A DNA stretch of 64,000 nt from Camarhynchus parvulus (lineage: Eukaryota; Chordata; Aves; Passeriformes; Thraupidae), in assembly GCF_901933205.1 (NCBI RefSeq), contig NC_044572.1, forward strand, positions 34,255,501-34,319,500, given 5' to 3'. The position numbers and the translations under genes were made by a program. Below are positions 1 through 12,685 of this stretch, piece after piece. Each line of letters begins with the position of its first letter. Position 1 is the first letter of the stretch. The notes beneath the pieces were generated by a model, which was not told where the DNA came from, did no database searches, and worked only from the letters and a program-made list of their open reading frames with translations.

Positions 1-589
1 GCAAGAGCAGGTATATGTTTGAAGAAAAACAAAGTAGGACATTTTCCACCTTTAGTCACAGGATGTTAATTGAACTCTGGCAAATGTTTAAAGATATTCG
101 CAAAATGTTCAAAAAAGAATTAAAACCAGTTGGGACCGAGAAAAAGAAACAATCCATCCTTCCTCCCCTCCCTTCTCTCCCCTCAAACATCTGTTCCAAA
201 CTTATACTCCAAAAACCACAGCGAGGAACAGTCATAATTAATGTTATTTTGGCTTTTTAGTTGCTAGGCCTGCATTCCAAGGTTAGAAATACAGAAATAC
301 AAGTTCAGGGCACTATTACTGTACTTAAGGACTCTCCTGATGCACGTAACAAAAGTGCAGTTTTTCTTTTCTCTTCTTTACCCCATTTGATAAAGAAAGA
401 GAAGAAAAAAATAGAAATGGGACCAGGAAACAGTTCCATGTTGAAGATAAAGGATTACAATAAAAAGTACCTACATAAATGAACTACACTTTATGAAGCT
501 ATGAAAATACATTTGAGACATGTTTTATACATGCTTTACAGCTGTACAAAAGCTACCCAGCCACTTAGAGCGCAGGCCATAAAACTGCT

Positions 590-960
590 CATGCACACGG
601 TCCCTCCGCACCCCAACCGCTGCGCCGTGCCTCCCCGGCGTGCAAATCCTGCAGGGATGCACTCAGCTCCCACCAGGCTCCCCCTCCCCAGGCATTGCTG
701 TCTCTGTGCAGGTACAGCCTGCACTACACCAGGAGTGCTGCTGATTTCAGCAGGGTCTGGCTGGGCAGGGATTTCCAAGGCGCTCCCATGAATGGGCTGC
801 AGCATGCAGCATGCGCGCCAGCCCCGGTGCAGCACACGGAGGATCAGGGTGCGGAGGAGATGTGGAGGTACAAGACAACTCAGCGCTTTTTCAGCAGCTT
901 TGGGCTGAGGAAGTTTCATATTTATGAGGCCCAAGAGGGCTACAAAGCCCTGACCAGCAA
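590..960. other. GC-rich patch, no assignable gene
   Basis: This interval is visibly richer in G+C and CpG than its surroundings (for example CCGCACCCCAACCGCTGCGC and GCATGCGCGCC). Open frames run across it on both strands (501-791 and 695-1000 plus, 536-934 minus), but none shows a recognisable domain, and the frames overlap each other as expected when stop codons are depleted by base composition. A short GCATGC/AGCATGC reiteration sits near 800-815. It could be an old repeat, a conserved regulatory element or a small CpG cluster; I cannot decide. Confidence 0.35.
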
Positions 961-2144
961 CAAGGGAGGCAATGGCAAATTCTCCACTTCAATGCATTGA
1001 AGGGCCAGGAGGATTTAATCTGCACGAATACACACTGACCACTTCTCTCTGCCTGCTTTTGAAGCTCTGACCATCTAGATTTAAGCGACACCATCAGCAT
1101 GACTTGAGAGCTAGCCCTAAGACTCAGAATTACCAATAAGGGCTAAAATGGCTGTCAACTACTGAGCAAGAACGAAGGCTTTTGTCAGTTTATCTACAGG
1201 AAAGATCTGTTGTGTTTTTCATTAATCCTACTTTGTGTTTCTCAGAAAGAAATTAACCCAAGCATAAGAACACGTTTGGTGGGGAGTCATGTCTCCTCTC
1301 TCATTTTTAAAGACAAAGATTCTGATAAAATAAAGTGTGCACTGTGCCTGTTACACTGTCAAAAACCTTTCTTTGAGGATGTCATTGTTTCAATCAGGTC
1401 TACAAAACGTATGTTAGCAGGTGTGAGTTGTTTCAGGCGACATATCACTGGGCTGAAATCAAAGTAGTTTTCAAACTGCTATTTTCCATTGCTCCTTGGC
1501 TTCTTGAATCCTTTAACATTAGAGGCAGAAATGCTCAGAAATTGTTGTGAATGGCACTGCCTGACTATATATGGAAAAACCTTTCAAGAGGGAGACTATG
1601 CTAGCAAGGACAAAGCACCAGCCTTCATCTTCAGCAAGAATTAAGAGTGGTGTCTTCCACCTGCCAGCCATAAGCACTAAAAAGACAAGAGGATCTTGTG
1701 GTTTTAGGGGTCAGCAAACGTTTCATGGTTTTTAGTTCACTTGGAAATACACAAAAGCTACAAAGAACTCTGTTTTTCCTAAAATGTCACATACTTTTGA
1801 GAATCTTGTGCTGGCTAACATCAACTCATGATACACCATTTCCCCTGTGAAGTAAACCTCTCTGGGTTATAAGTCACTAAGTGTGAAGTGGTATGTTAGT
1901 CCTTGCTTTTTATTACTTCTGATTTGCTTTGGCCACAATGCAAGGAAAACTCAAACATTTGCTTAAGTTTCATCATCTTCAGCACACTGAAGTGCCGCCT
2001 AAATGAGTCTGGCTTTTTTTCTGCTAAACCCTAACACTGCTGTCAGTGTGCAGACATGCAGCACCAGTGGACATGCAGTAATTTTTTCAGTCCTCAAGGT
2101 ACTACAGTGGTATAGATAAATCCCATTTAATGTCACAGTGTACT

Positions 2145-2198
2145 ATACATATATGTATGTATATGTGTAAGTGTATACGTGCACATATATACACACAC
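2145..2198. repeat. Alternating purine-pyrimidine tract (TA/TG/CA)
   Basis: Positions 2145-2169 and 2171-2198 alternate strictly purine and pyrimidine, with one phase break at 2170. The tract mixes TA, TG/CA and one CG step (GTGTATACGTGCACATATAT). Such sequence is prone to polymorphism and can adopt Z-DNA or cruciform forms under supercoiling. Confidence 0.75.
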
Positions 2199-2323
2199 CT
2201 AAATTTAAATAAACACTTAAAAGTTCCATGTGGCCACTACTGTTTCTAACTTGGAGAAAAACATCTGTGTTTTCAGTTATGAATTTTAAAGATAATTAGC
2301 AGATTACTTACAAAGCTAAATAG

Positions 2324-2340
2324 TAAATAAATAAATAAAA
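2324..2340. repeat. Short (TAAA)n tetranucleotide repeat
   Basis: About four copies of a TAAA unit (AAATAAATAAATAAAA). It is low-complexity sequence with no other signal. Confidence 0.6.
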
Positions 2341-5300
2341 ATCATTTCACCAATTGGCCCTTGCAGTATAAACACACAAACATGAATGCCATCATTGTTA
2401 CCCAGAACTACTGAAGTACCTTTTTGAGTGTCACACTATTCCTATGCTAAACCAGTTATGCCACAAGCTGTGAAAGGCAGACACAATGTGCTTTCTACAA
2501 AATGCATATTTTTTACTCATTTGGAGAAAGATAGGCTTGTGTGTGATGGGTGTGCTTGTACACAAAAATCCCTATCCTATCACAAATTAACACAGAGATA
2601 ATATTTACTTTTAAGCTTATTGTACATTTTTTGTTCTTGACGCTGTTAAAAATGGTTTGCCAGAGTAGGCTACTACGATGGGGATTATAAAATAGTTCCT
2701 GTGCTTGGAAGTACTTTAAATCTACAAGCCATGTTTCTATTGCTGCTTTGTAGCTCAAAACCCAAAACTAGTGATGATTTTATGAGTTGCTGTAGTCTAG
2801 ACAACTCGGTTACTTTTCAATTAAATTGTTCCTTGGGGAGACTACTGTGAAAATTCCCATACAATTAATTACAGGTATGTGCAATTAAAATACAATTCTA
2901 CAGCACAGTAGCTTTACAATTACTGGTGCAATTTATGTCTGTATCAAACAAGAATGCTCTGAAGGGGCTGGGAAGATGAAGTACAACACGCAGTCGAGAT
3001 TACATGTAAAGCTACCTATAGTGAAATGAGATGAAATAAAAGGTAGTGTTAAATTTTTGTGTGCCTTTTCCTCTAGTCAGATTCAGAATTCTACCAGAAA
3101 GCACAAAAATCTGACAACTGAGCTAATCTTCCCAGAATGTATAGCAAACTGGGCTCAACACATTTTTACTGCCAAGTTAAAAGCAAATCAGAAATTTAAC
3201 AGAGTTACAATGAAAATACACCCATGAAGCAAGAAAACGAAGAAAAACAGAAAATGCAGCAAAAAGCTGAGAGGAATCATGATTAAAAAAAGTCAACACG
3301 TATTTCCCCTCACAGCAAAGCCCCATTTTCCCCCATCAGTTATTTTCATATTAGCCTTACTTTCCTCTATATACACGTAAAAATGTCCTTTTAACTCTGA
3401 AAGCAATTTAATGGTTAGAAGCAACACTTTAAAATAATATCATTCTGTGAATATAGTATAGGCAAGATGGAATTAAACAAAGGACTAAGCAGGGGAGGTT
3501 ATCATAGCGCATGTCTTTATGCAAACCATAGAAAAGATTAGTCCAGTAGAATTTCCATAATTTTGCACCATCTTCACAAGTTTACAGGCTTGGATCAGTG
3601 GAAATATCAAACCTCTGAAAAATTAAGACACTTATGGGCCATGCCAGCTGGTCTTGCACAGCCAGGATCTGTACCCCAAAGCTACAGGACCATGAAAGAA
3701 CTGCAGCCATGGACTTGCAGCCCTGTGGTCCTTGCAGCCTTAACCAACAGTCCTCATTCACCTGGTCCATGTGCACTGAAACAGGTGGACTTTGAGGGGT
3801 CCCAAACACCCTGTAAAACAAACCAGATCACTTCTGTAAGGCAAACAGGGCTGGGGTTTGTGAGTCCTTACAACTCTGGTTTTGCCTGGGAGATAAAAAA
3901 AAGACACCAGGGCCTCCTTTGTAAGAGACACAGCCATCAAAGTGGGCTGATCCTATCCTTCCTCCTTATAGGGTTCAGCCAAACTGCAGAGCAGGTACCC
4001 ATGTAGTTGCACAGCTAGAGGTCAAAAAACGTGAAGGTTTGACCAAGTTAATGCCTTGGTCTTCAGGATAATTTCAAACTGTTTGATTTTGAGCTACAAA
4101 TTAGTCCAAGACGTGACAACACTGCTGCTGCGCCTACAATGTGGATTTATCTCTGCTCTGCAGATCCTCCAAGCCTAAGTCTCAGTCTGCTCTGGGGATG
4201 TAAATCTTTTGGTTTGGTTTAGTCACTGAGCAACCAGGTTAATACAAAGACTTGTCTCTCTAAGGAAGCCAGGCAGTCACCTGACAGCTGATGATTGCTA
4301 GGAAAGAAAAAAAAAATCAGTTTCTGAGGCACTTAGCTGAGCACAATGATGAACACTTCAAGATTTTTTCACAATTTTCTCATAATTTGAGATTACTGAA
4401 GAAAGAGTTAAATATGTACAAGTTTACAGCCTGGCTCCCTAAAATTGGAATGTGACATCTAGCTCTGAAAAAACATCATTTAGCTGTGGGAACAAATCCC
4501 ACCTGTTCTAAGAAAACCCCTATAGGAAATAACTGTATTTTTACTTACTATTTTTCATTGTTACTAGAAACCTTCTATTACAGCTCTATTCCTTAAGGTA
4601 GAAACTGGAAACTATTACAGATTTCTCTTATTATTCGTGCTTAATCATGACCTCAGCCAAAAGCTCATGTTAAAATCTCATACCATATCTAAGCACACAC
4701 ATATACTATAGTTAAGTAACACATTGATCAACTGTTTTGCACAATGTCTTTCTTTTTTTTTTTCATTATTTTTTACAAGAACACCCATAAGGCTCTGTTG
4801 GAATAGGTGCCTCACACTGCTAAATGCTGGGGAATTATACGTACAATATTAGTTTGTGTGCAGGATTAATATATGGCCCCAAACCTGCATTTTGGCTCCA
4901 ATAAAGAAAGTTCTCTTGTGCCATCTACACAGAAATGTGAAAACCCAGCAACAGTGAAGCACTTCAGAAGCAAATGTTGTCAGGGACCACAATTCAGTTT
5001 CCACAAGATATTTTAACATAGATTTTTTCCTACCTTGCAGGTCTGAAATATCAAATGTATTCAAACATTCATTATGCTGGATAACTGAATTTGGTCTTCA
5101 TTTTATGAAGTATGCCTTACTTATTTGCCCATAGTGTTTATCCAAGAGTGAGTCCATATATCTAATTTTTAATAAAAACATAGCATAAAAGTTCTTCAGT
5201 CTCTGAACAGGCAATTAAACAAGTAGAAAGTTCTGAACAAGTAATGAGATGGTTCCTCAGACATCTGAAAGTCTGTTTTTTCAAGCTGCAGCAGAGCTTG

Positions 5301-8300
5301 CTTGATTCATGCTTTACTGTGCTGGACACCCCGTAAGTCAAACACACAAAAACGTAACACTCTCAGCCCACTTCTCAACAATTTAATACAATAGCCCTGG
5401 GATTTGATTTAATATTTCTACTTTTCTTTTTTTTTTCAATTACATCTGCATGATACTAGGTCACTTTAACATAAAGTGCAATAATTAAATTTAAGCATTT
5501 ACAGTATGCTAACACAGGTGAAGAAATTTTGAAGTGAATGGCTAAAGCTGGGTTTTTGTGACTACATAAATTCTTGAGCCTGCAACTCTGCAAGTGGTGA
5601 TACTCCATTCCAGTCTGACAAAGCACTTCTTATGTGCTCCAAGTCAGGCAGCATTTACTTCCTTAGTATTAGGTGCTAAACATTAATCATGTGCTTGAAT
5701 GCCCATGTGACCTGAATTTGATTTTCAAAATGCCATCAATGTGTACTTGTTCCCACTCGTTTGTCCTCCCAAGTCTAATTTCAAGCTCCCTTAAGATCTA
5801 GTAAAGGAATATTTTGCAGTCCACTTTGCTTATAAAAATAAGCCCACCACAAAAGAGCAGTATCTCTCTAGCTGTAGCAATATTGAGTAAATCTTCATCG
5901 CCCAAAGAGAAAGCTGTTGCAGATTATCAACTGAGTAGCAGATTGAATGGTTCAGAGTCTACTCTGATTCAAACCTAACATGGAGTTCAGAAATGCCACC
6001 TGCTGACAGCAGCCAAACAGATCCTGCTATAAATAGCAATTCTGCAACAAATTCAGCTTAATTCAGCTATGTATTAATAGCACATCCATCAACACAAAAA
6101 AGCTTTGAGCACCTAACTCCTCCTCCTGTAAGTCTTCATTTAATTTGTGGGGGGAACACCCTTGTTATTTTACATTTCTGCTGTTCACTCTAAACTCACA
6201 AAGTAGTTCAGCTGAGCAGATTTCTTTTTCTTGCTGGATTCTGTTTAGTGTGCAGTTCCAGCACTCTGTGCAACAGCTGTCTGTGCCATATGATTACTTC
6301 ATTGTTGAAAGCCTGACATATGGAAACTCTACTGAAATGTTAGCTGCTTTGATACCTATGAAGAGGAATGAGCTTTTACATTACAACAACGCATTTTTTC
6401 AACAACTTAAAGTAAAAAAAATTAAACACACATGTAGAATCTAAACCATATTAGTTTCCAGCATATGCATCTTACTCTATTTCAATGCCCAATTCCAAAA
6501 GGCTGGTTACTATTGTGGTTTTGGTTGCTATTACTAGCAAACAATGGGTGGTTTTCTTTCAGCTTTTGCATTCTTGGAAAAGAAAAGGGAACAGATTCAA
6601 GAGGAGGCCTGTGGGATTCCTTCATGGGTTATCCATGAAGCCAAATTCTGTACAGAAGAATTACAGGAATGGTATCTCATATCATGGAGATAACAGTACA
6701 CGAGATAAGCAGGCTTATTGGGAAAAGTCCCTCCAAACTGCCACACAGTATTTCACTTCCCAAAATCAAAGCTTCCACAACAGACAGCTCCTTAGTGGAC
6801 CAGAAGAAAAGTGGATCCTTCCAGATCAATTTCTGAGTCCCAACTGCCTTTGGTAGGTAGAGAAAGGAGCTCCTTTGTTGTAATACGCAGACCTTCCTCC
6901 CCTGTAAATTAGTCACCCACAGAGGGAACAATGATGCTCTAAATTATTTCATCAGCAGCATGAACACTTGTTAACACAGAAGGAAGCTGTAATTTTTTGG
7001 TCACTGTTTTGCCAGTAGTAGCATTTGAATCCTGAACAAAATCCATCTGAATCAGAGAAGATACTAAGAGTCTGAGTTTTTAGGATCTATTAATTTTATT
7101 GAGTAAAAAATTTATATGTACCTTTTAGAAAATATTCAGTCTTAGAAGATATTCCCTAATGATGTAAAAGGGATATGATTCTCCTTAATTTAGTTACCTA
7201 AACAGGAATCAAACACAAATATACTTAAAATTACTGCAGACATTTAAGAATGCAATCACTCCAGATACAAAAAGTACTCTTAACTACACCAGGCTCTGAA
7301 AATAAGACACTAGGGGAAGACTGATTTTTTTTCCTTTTGATTGAAAATTAATTGAATTTCACTTTCTGTTACAGAGTGACATATTATATTAGGTCGTGTT
7401 TCACCACTGATATGATTTATTAGACAAAAATTGGCCCATTTCACATAGTGTGTTCTGACTGAAATAATGCAGCTTTAGGACTACTGACAAAGCTACAAAG
7501 CAATCATGATTTCAGTTTTAGTATATGATCCATATTTCTACAAAACCACTCCTTTATTATAAATCTGCCAAAGCATCATTCAGATAGTATCCTCAGATGG
7601 CAAATGCAGTAATTTCTACATCAACAGTAATAATCTGATAGCCTCAGTAGTATTTTTTTCAAGTCTCATAACATTACTTTGCTGAATTTTTAGGCAGATT
7701 TCATTAAAATATCACTCTTTAGATGTTAGACTTCTTAAAGGTTAAGGCAAATCCTACAAAGCATTTTTTTTACTCCAGATTAAAATGATTTATTACTTTC
7801 AAGTTTTACCAGAAAGGAAAAAAAACTCCAAAATTGTAAAGTTAGGTATTTTCTGTGGGTAGAACACGGAGTCACATTACTAGATACTGAGACTGGACTG
7901 GTGGAAATTTTAAGGAAGTCTGACATATTTATGAAAGGTAAAAACTTTCAAATGCAATCAATCAAAAATGACTGACCAAATATGACTCCCCAGAAAGGCA
8001 TTTATCCCAATTAATAAGACAAACCAATAGTTAGTCACCTACTCAAGTGACAGCTGTAAATCAAAATGGGACTTGCCAATTCTCTCATGGGGTCAGCCCA
8101 TGACCACCCATGAAAACTGCACTCTTTCATCTCCTTCCCAAGTGGAAGGGCTGAGAAATGGCCACAGCTTTTCCAGGCAACCACAGCATCCTCAACACTT
8201 CGTGCCAGGACTGGCTGCCATCCACTGCCCCAAATGATCAGGCAGTAAATGGGTCTATAAACCTATTAAAACTGCATAAATGTTATAACTTGTAATATAT

Positions 8301-8395
8301 ATAAAATAAAAAATAAACAGAAAAGGATGTCTAGGAGCCAGCTTCTTCAGAGCAAATTGAAATGCTAAGTATGACATTTTTAAGTACTTCAGCTT

Positions 8396-8431
8396 TTCTT
8401 TTTCTTTCTTTCTTTTTTTTTTTTTTTTTTT
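8396..8431 (+). repeat. Polypyrimidine/poly-T tract followed by GCAG
   Basis: A CTTT-rich run leads into 19 consecutive T residues (8413-8431) and then GCAGAGG. On the plus strand this resembles a 3' splice site, but JAZF1 is transcribed from the other strand, where it is an A-rich tract. It is probably a simple homopolymer expansion. Confidence 0.7.
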
Positions 8432-8551
8432 GCAGAGGAAGGTGGGAGGGCACAAGACTTAGGGTTGAACTATTAAAAAGCCAGTTGGTGGTATTAAACT
8501 CTTGCTTCAGGATTTATAGGAAGGCAAAAAATTCACTCCTGGCTGAAATTT

Positions 8552-8573
8552 ACTATTCCAGGCCTGGAATAGT
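8552..8573. repeat. Perfect 22-bp palindrome
   Basis: ACTATTCCAGG is followed immediately by its exact reverse complement, CCTGGAATAGT, with no spacer. The palindrome abuts a T run and then an A run (8574-8588). It contains no recognised restriction of function; it could form a cruciform or bind a dimeric factor (inference). Confidence 0.85.
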
Positions 8574-11500
8574 TTTTTTTTAAAAAAAGGTCATAAATAT
8601 AAAGGAAAATAATAAACACAAAACAGTGGTTTCAGATGATTTTTGGCATTTCTTCAATGCAGAAATGGCTTTTTTTTTCAATGAGATTCATCATTATGAA
8701 TTACTTTTCTAACTAAAATTGGGAACAGGTCATTTTACTAATTAATTCCCAATAAGTTACTATCACTGGATCTCTTTTAAAGCTTTTCAGTATGAAGAGG
8801 TATCATAGTTTTCAAAGGAATGTCAATGCTCTGACTTACACTCAAAAGCCAGGAAGTTAGGAGTGGAAATTTCGTCTGTGAGCCACACAGATGTATGAAA
8901 ACATTCAAAAAATTAACAACGTATGTTAAGGATGCAATGCCAGCCCCATTTTTATCCACAACTAGACTTCATTAGTTTTGTGGGTTTAAAATTGACATTT
9001 AAAAATACAAGCAACATAAGTTTTTGTGACTTAATTGACTGCTCCTTAAATAAAGAGATATTTCAGTATTTGCAGACTGCTAACATCTTTCCAAAATAAG
9101 CTGTGTGCTGGTGCTACTTTGCTCTATTTCCCTATCACCCTAAGGAGCCTTTATTCCTGATGGAAGCCATTTCTTTCGCTAAATCCTGCCTGTGAACTCT
9201 AACAAGACCATTTAAGCCCTACTAAACAAAGTCTCCTGGGAGACACTATTGTTAAAATAAAAACTGGAGCACATTTTTAAAGTGAAGTTTCTGCAACCAT
9301 TAGAGGATGCAGATCTTAAGAAGAAGAGAAAACTTGTTATAGGAGAGGGAACAAAAAGCCAAATGTAAGCAGAGAGCATATGCCAGCCACCCCGAGGGAA
9401 CAGAGGGGAGGTATAGAAAATTAACTACTGCATTTCTACTTCCCACCAAAAGCATAAACGGGCCTTTTCAGGGGACTAACACATACAGAAGCTGAAGACA
9501 AATACATGTCTACCTCATTACCTGAGAAGAGCCTTAAAGAGCACACTCCTTTGCTGAATATTTCTGCTTCTCTATGAATAATCTCCTTTACCAAGAAGCA
9601 GGAGGTGCTTTCATGTGCACATGCAGCATCGACATGGGTCAGTCTGGATGCTGCTCACCTCTGCCTGAGAACGAGGCCCCATGGTCTTTTGGCACAGGTT
9701 TTTACTGTAAAACTTAACAAACACTCTCTGCAGCCAAAACACCTTGAACTGCCTCTTATCATGTTTCACAAGCTGAGTGGGTTTGAGTCTGGTCACTACA
9801 TAGACGAGAGATCATTAGATGAAATTGATCTCTGCTGAAAACTTCCAGCAGTAGCTTAAAACTGTCGGGAAGTGGCGAGACATCGCCGTGGGGACATGCA
9901 CCAACAGGACTGGGATCCAGGCAGCTCCTGGCTTCACCCAAGCCAAGACTAACAGCCCTGGGAAAGCCAAGATGAGGAACTTACCAAAAGGGAGAACAGT
10001 ACATGGAAAAGGGGACTGAAAAGGTTAGTGTGGTTTTTGCTTTCTATGTTGAATGAGAATGATGAGAAGACATATGTGACAGACACTCTGCCGAGGAACA
10101 TGTGCTCCATGCCACCTCACCAGCCTGTAGGGCACGATTCCCCTCTGGCATCTGAAGTGCCACCACCTTGGGCAGTGACAGTAATGCCAGGCACACTGCA
10201 GAGCCCTCACGAGCTATCCAACAAGTGAGACAGGAGATAATAAAAGGGAAACAGCCATTCTGAGAATTTAATGAATGAACTAGGTCAAAGCAATCCCACT
10301 TTATTTTTGATGAAGTATAGGTCTAAAGGAGGATGAGGATAAGGATTATATTTGGATTATAACAAATACAGGGCATAAGACAACCTAAGGGAAAATAGGC
10401 TCTTGGTTTTCTCAATTACCACAACATACACGTTTACCTGCATTCAAAGACGAATTAACAAGAGTTTTCTCGGAGTACAAATCAAACAGGACTGCATGGA
10501 AGGAATACAGCAATACTCTTCATTCTCACTGGATGCAGTGGAAGGTATGCCTGTAGGGCTGGAAAGCTGTGCAGGCACTGTGAGGCTGAAATGTAGGACA
10601 ATTTACATATTCTAAATTGTTTCCCTGAAACAGATCTTGTCTAACTACCCTTGGTTACATCACCTTGCTAATCAACTGCCCCATATATACTTGCACTTGA
10701 GGGAAAAAGATTTGCATTGGCCAACAAAAGACATGTGAGCTGCATATCTAAAGTTAGTCTGCAACCCCTACTGGGCTGCCTCTCCAGGCACTGCACCCAG
10801 AGAAACTCAGCCATGGCATGAGCACCTCATCCACCTAAGTTAGAAAAAATCCTACACCAAGTAAACTCTGGAGAAAAAAGTGTAGTTATCAGAAAAAGCT
10901 CAATGCTTACTTTAGGTCCAGAAAAACTTTTAAGATGAGAAAAATGGAATTTCTGGGCTGAGGCTGCTGAAATGCAATGCAGTTAACAGTAAATTTTTAC
11001 AGAAGTCTTAAAGAAAGAATATGGGTTTTTTGCTACTGGGATGTTACAAACCCTAGCTTTGGAATAGGGGTCCAAAAGGGAAGTTGGAACAGCGGGTGCA
11101 GAAAGTGGAAGCTGGTATTATTTATAGCCTGGCAGGCAGAACTTGCAGAAATGCAGGTAAAACAACATTCTGACCAACTTTAAAAATTTGGAAAATATAC
11201 AAATAATGAAAGTATTTTGGTAGACAGATGCTGAGTTTTTTTCTTTAGTATTTGATGGAACATGTTTCAAAGAGTACATCACTAGCCAATATTGCTGACG
11301 GATGTGCGAAGTTATACTACCTGACCACATCATGAATTAGCCTTCTCAAGAGGAGCTGTACAAAAAGTAAACAAAAGAAAGAAAAAACTCCTTGCCATCT
11401 TCTGTAGAATGTCAAGGAAATGAATCCGTTTGCTTCAAACAGGAGATAATTAAGAAAATCTAAAATTTACTGAATTATATTAGGACTTTATCATTTAGCT

Positions 11501-12456
11501 TTTCTCAATGTGCTTCCCTTTTTTATAACCAGGGACATACTGAACAACCACTTCACAATTTGCAGACAGAACATCTCAAGGACTGCTACAATTTTTCCAT
11601 TTAATCATTAATACTAAGACATGAAATAGCCTATATAAAAAACATGTGGTGTAACAGTTTTTCAGGGCAGTGATGCTCAAGTGATTTCCTGTTAAGGAGA
11701 ATATATTGAATCTGTTTATTACAGAATAGAATAGCCCTATCTTATGCATTTAGCTTTTTAGAAGAAAATCCTGGTATTTAGTCTGAAGTGTACCAGAATT
11801 ATCTGACAAGATCTCTACCTAAAGTAAATCAGATTGACTTAGGCCAAGAGATCTGGTTCAGGATAGCAAGCAATTTTCAGCTACTCTAATCAGTGCAAAA
11901 AAATTCCCAGGATGTTTATACCCTGGAAAACCACTGGAATATTAGCTTTTGAAGGAAATATAGATCCTTTTTTCCATTATTTCTTTTCATGAACATAGTT
12001 TCCTAATGAAAGTCATTTCTACATAACGACAGCAGCAGAACATTCCTCCCTGACTGCTCACTATGAATTCCACTTTCCCCCCACCAAAAAAAGGAGGGCA
12101 GGGAATGGGGTAGGGGGAAGATACTGACCACTTCTTTTGAATCTTTAACTGTATCATAGGCAGAACTCTCCTACTGACACATAAGGGGTCTTTTGCACAT
12201 TTGGTATTTCTGCTAAGGTTAGTTTCTTCACATAATTTCAGCTGCAACATTTAAAGTTAGCGTCCTCTACTTTAGCAAAGGATTTGGAAACCAATGCCCA
12301 AACACGTTTTAGGGACTGCAGACCAAATGTAAAATAGCACAAAGCTTTTCTGTTTTATTTTTTGGGGCTCTTTTTACCAAAGCCTCAGTATGTCTCCTGT
12401 TCTCCAAATGCCACAGAGCAAAACTGCGCCCTTTATTTGGGCTGAATTAGAGACTA

Positions 12457-12465
12457 GGGGCTTAC
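12457..12465 (-). other. JAZF1: Splice donor of JAZF1 exon 3 (start of intron 3)
   Basis: On the minus strand the exon ends ACAG and the intron begins GTAAGCCCC, a strong match to the vertebrate 5' splice-site consensus. The exon ends after the first base of a Gly codon (phase 1), as expected for the TPTG/SEYD junction in JAZF1. Confidence 0.9.
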
Positions 12466-12662
12466 CTGTAGGAGTACTACTGCGAAATGAAGAGGAGGGA
12501 GTGATTGGAGGAGTGACTGGAGGAGTAAGGCTTCCACTGCTGTGGCGAGGTGGAGTGGATACATTCCCACGGGACACTGTGCTTGACAAAGTCAAAGAGA
12601 GTTTTGGCTGAATCTTCTTCTTCAGGGACTCCTGCTCACGTCGAGCTGCATCAGTCATAAAT
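12466..12662 (-). CDS. JAZF1: JAZF1 internal coding exon (exon 3 equivalent), partial gene
   Basis: Read on the minus strand, this 197-base exon gives one leading base, 65 complete codons and one trailing base. The peptide runs from FMTDAARREQES through SLKKKIQPKLSLTLSS and SRGNVSTPPRHSSG to SLTPPVTPPITPSSSF and RSSTPT. I recognise this as the middle of JAZF1, about residues 63-129 of the 243-residue human protein. The split Arg and Gly codons at the two ends fit the known neighbours INR and GSEYDEE. It has no zinc finger: it starts with a charged stretch and continues into a Ser/Thr/Pro-rich linker with five Thr-Pro sites, which could be proline-directed phosphorylation sites (inference). 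JAZF1 is known as a nuclear zinc-finger cofactor that binds the orphan receptor TR4/NR2C2 and associates with the NuA4/TIP60 acetyltransferase complex. One Ser-to-Thr difference from the human protein as I remember it lies after LTLSS. Identity is nearly certain; exact residue numbers are from memory. Confidence 0.95.
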
Positions 12663-12685
12663 CTAGAACAAGGACAATCACGAGG
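12663..12685 (-). other. JAZF1: Splice acceptor of JAZF1 exon 3 (end of intron 2)
   Basis: On the minus strand the intron ends in a pyrimidine-rich run (GATTGTCCTTGTTCTAG) directly before ATTTATGACTGATGC. The first exon base completes an Arg codon begun in exon 2 (AG plus A), so the preceding exon ends in phase 2. An ATG three bases further in is Met65 of the protein, not a start codon. Confidence 0.9.

Larger units (their letters stand above)
1..12465 (-). other. JAZF1: JAZF1 intron 3, partial (continues below position 1)
   Basis: All sequence to the left of exon 3 lies downstream of it on the minus strand. I looked by eye for the next exon (the acidic EYDEEE/SDSDESW region and a C2H2 finger) and did not find it. 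The stretch is AT-rich and holds only short chance open frames besides the features listed separately. In human endometrial stromal sarcoma, the JAZF1-SUZ12 fusion joins the first three exons of JAZF1 to SUZ12, so this is the orthologous breakpoint intron (established for human; orthology inferred). Confidence 0.85.

Noticed and set aside
8396..8436. Poly-T plus GCAG as a plus-strand splice acceptor
   Set aside because: The host gene runs on the minus strand, and the downstream plus-strand frame has no recognisable coding sequence; a homopolymer tract is sufficient explanation.
12390..12611. Plus-strand frame opposite the JAZF1 exon
   Set aside because: It is the antisense shadow of the real minus-strand exon.
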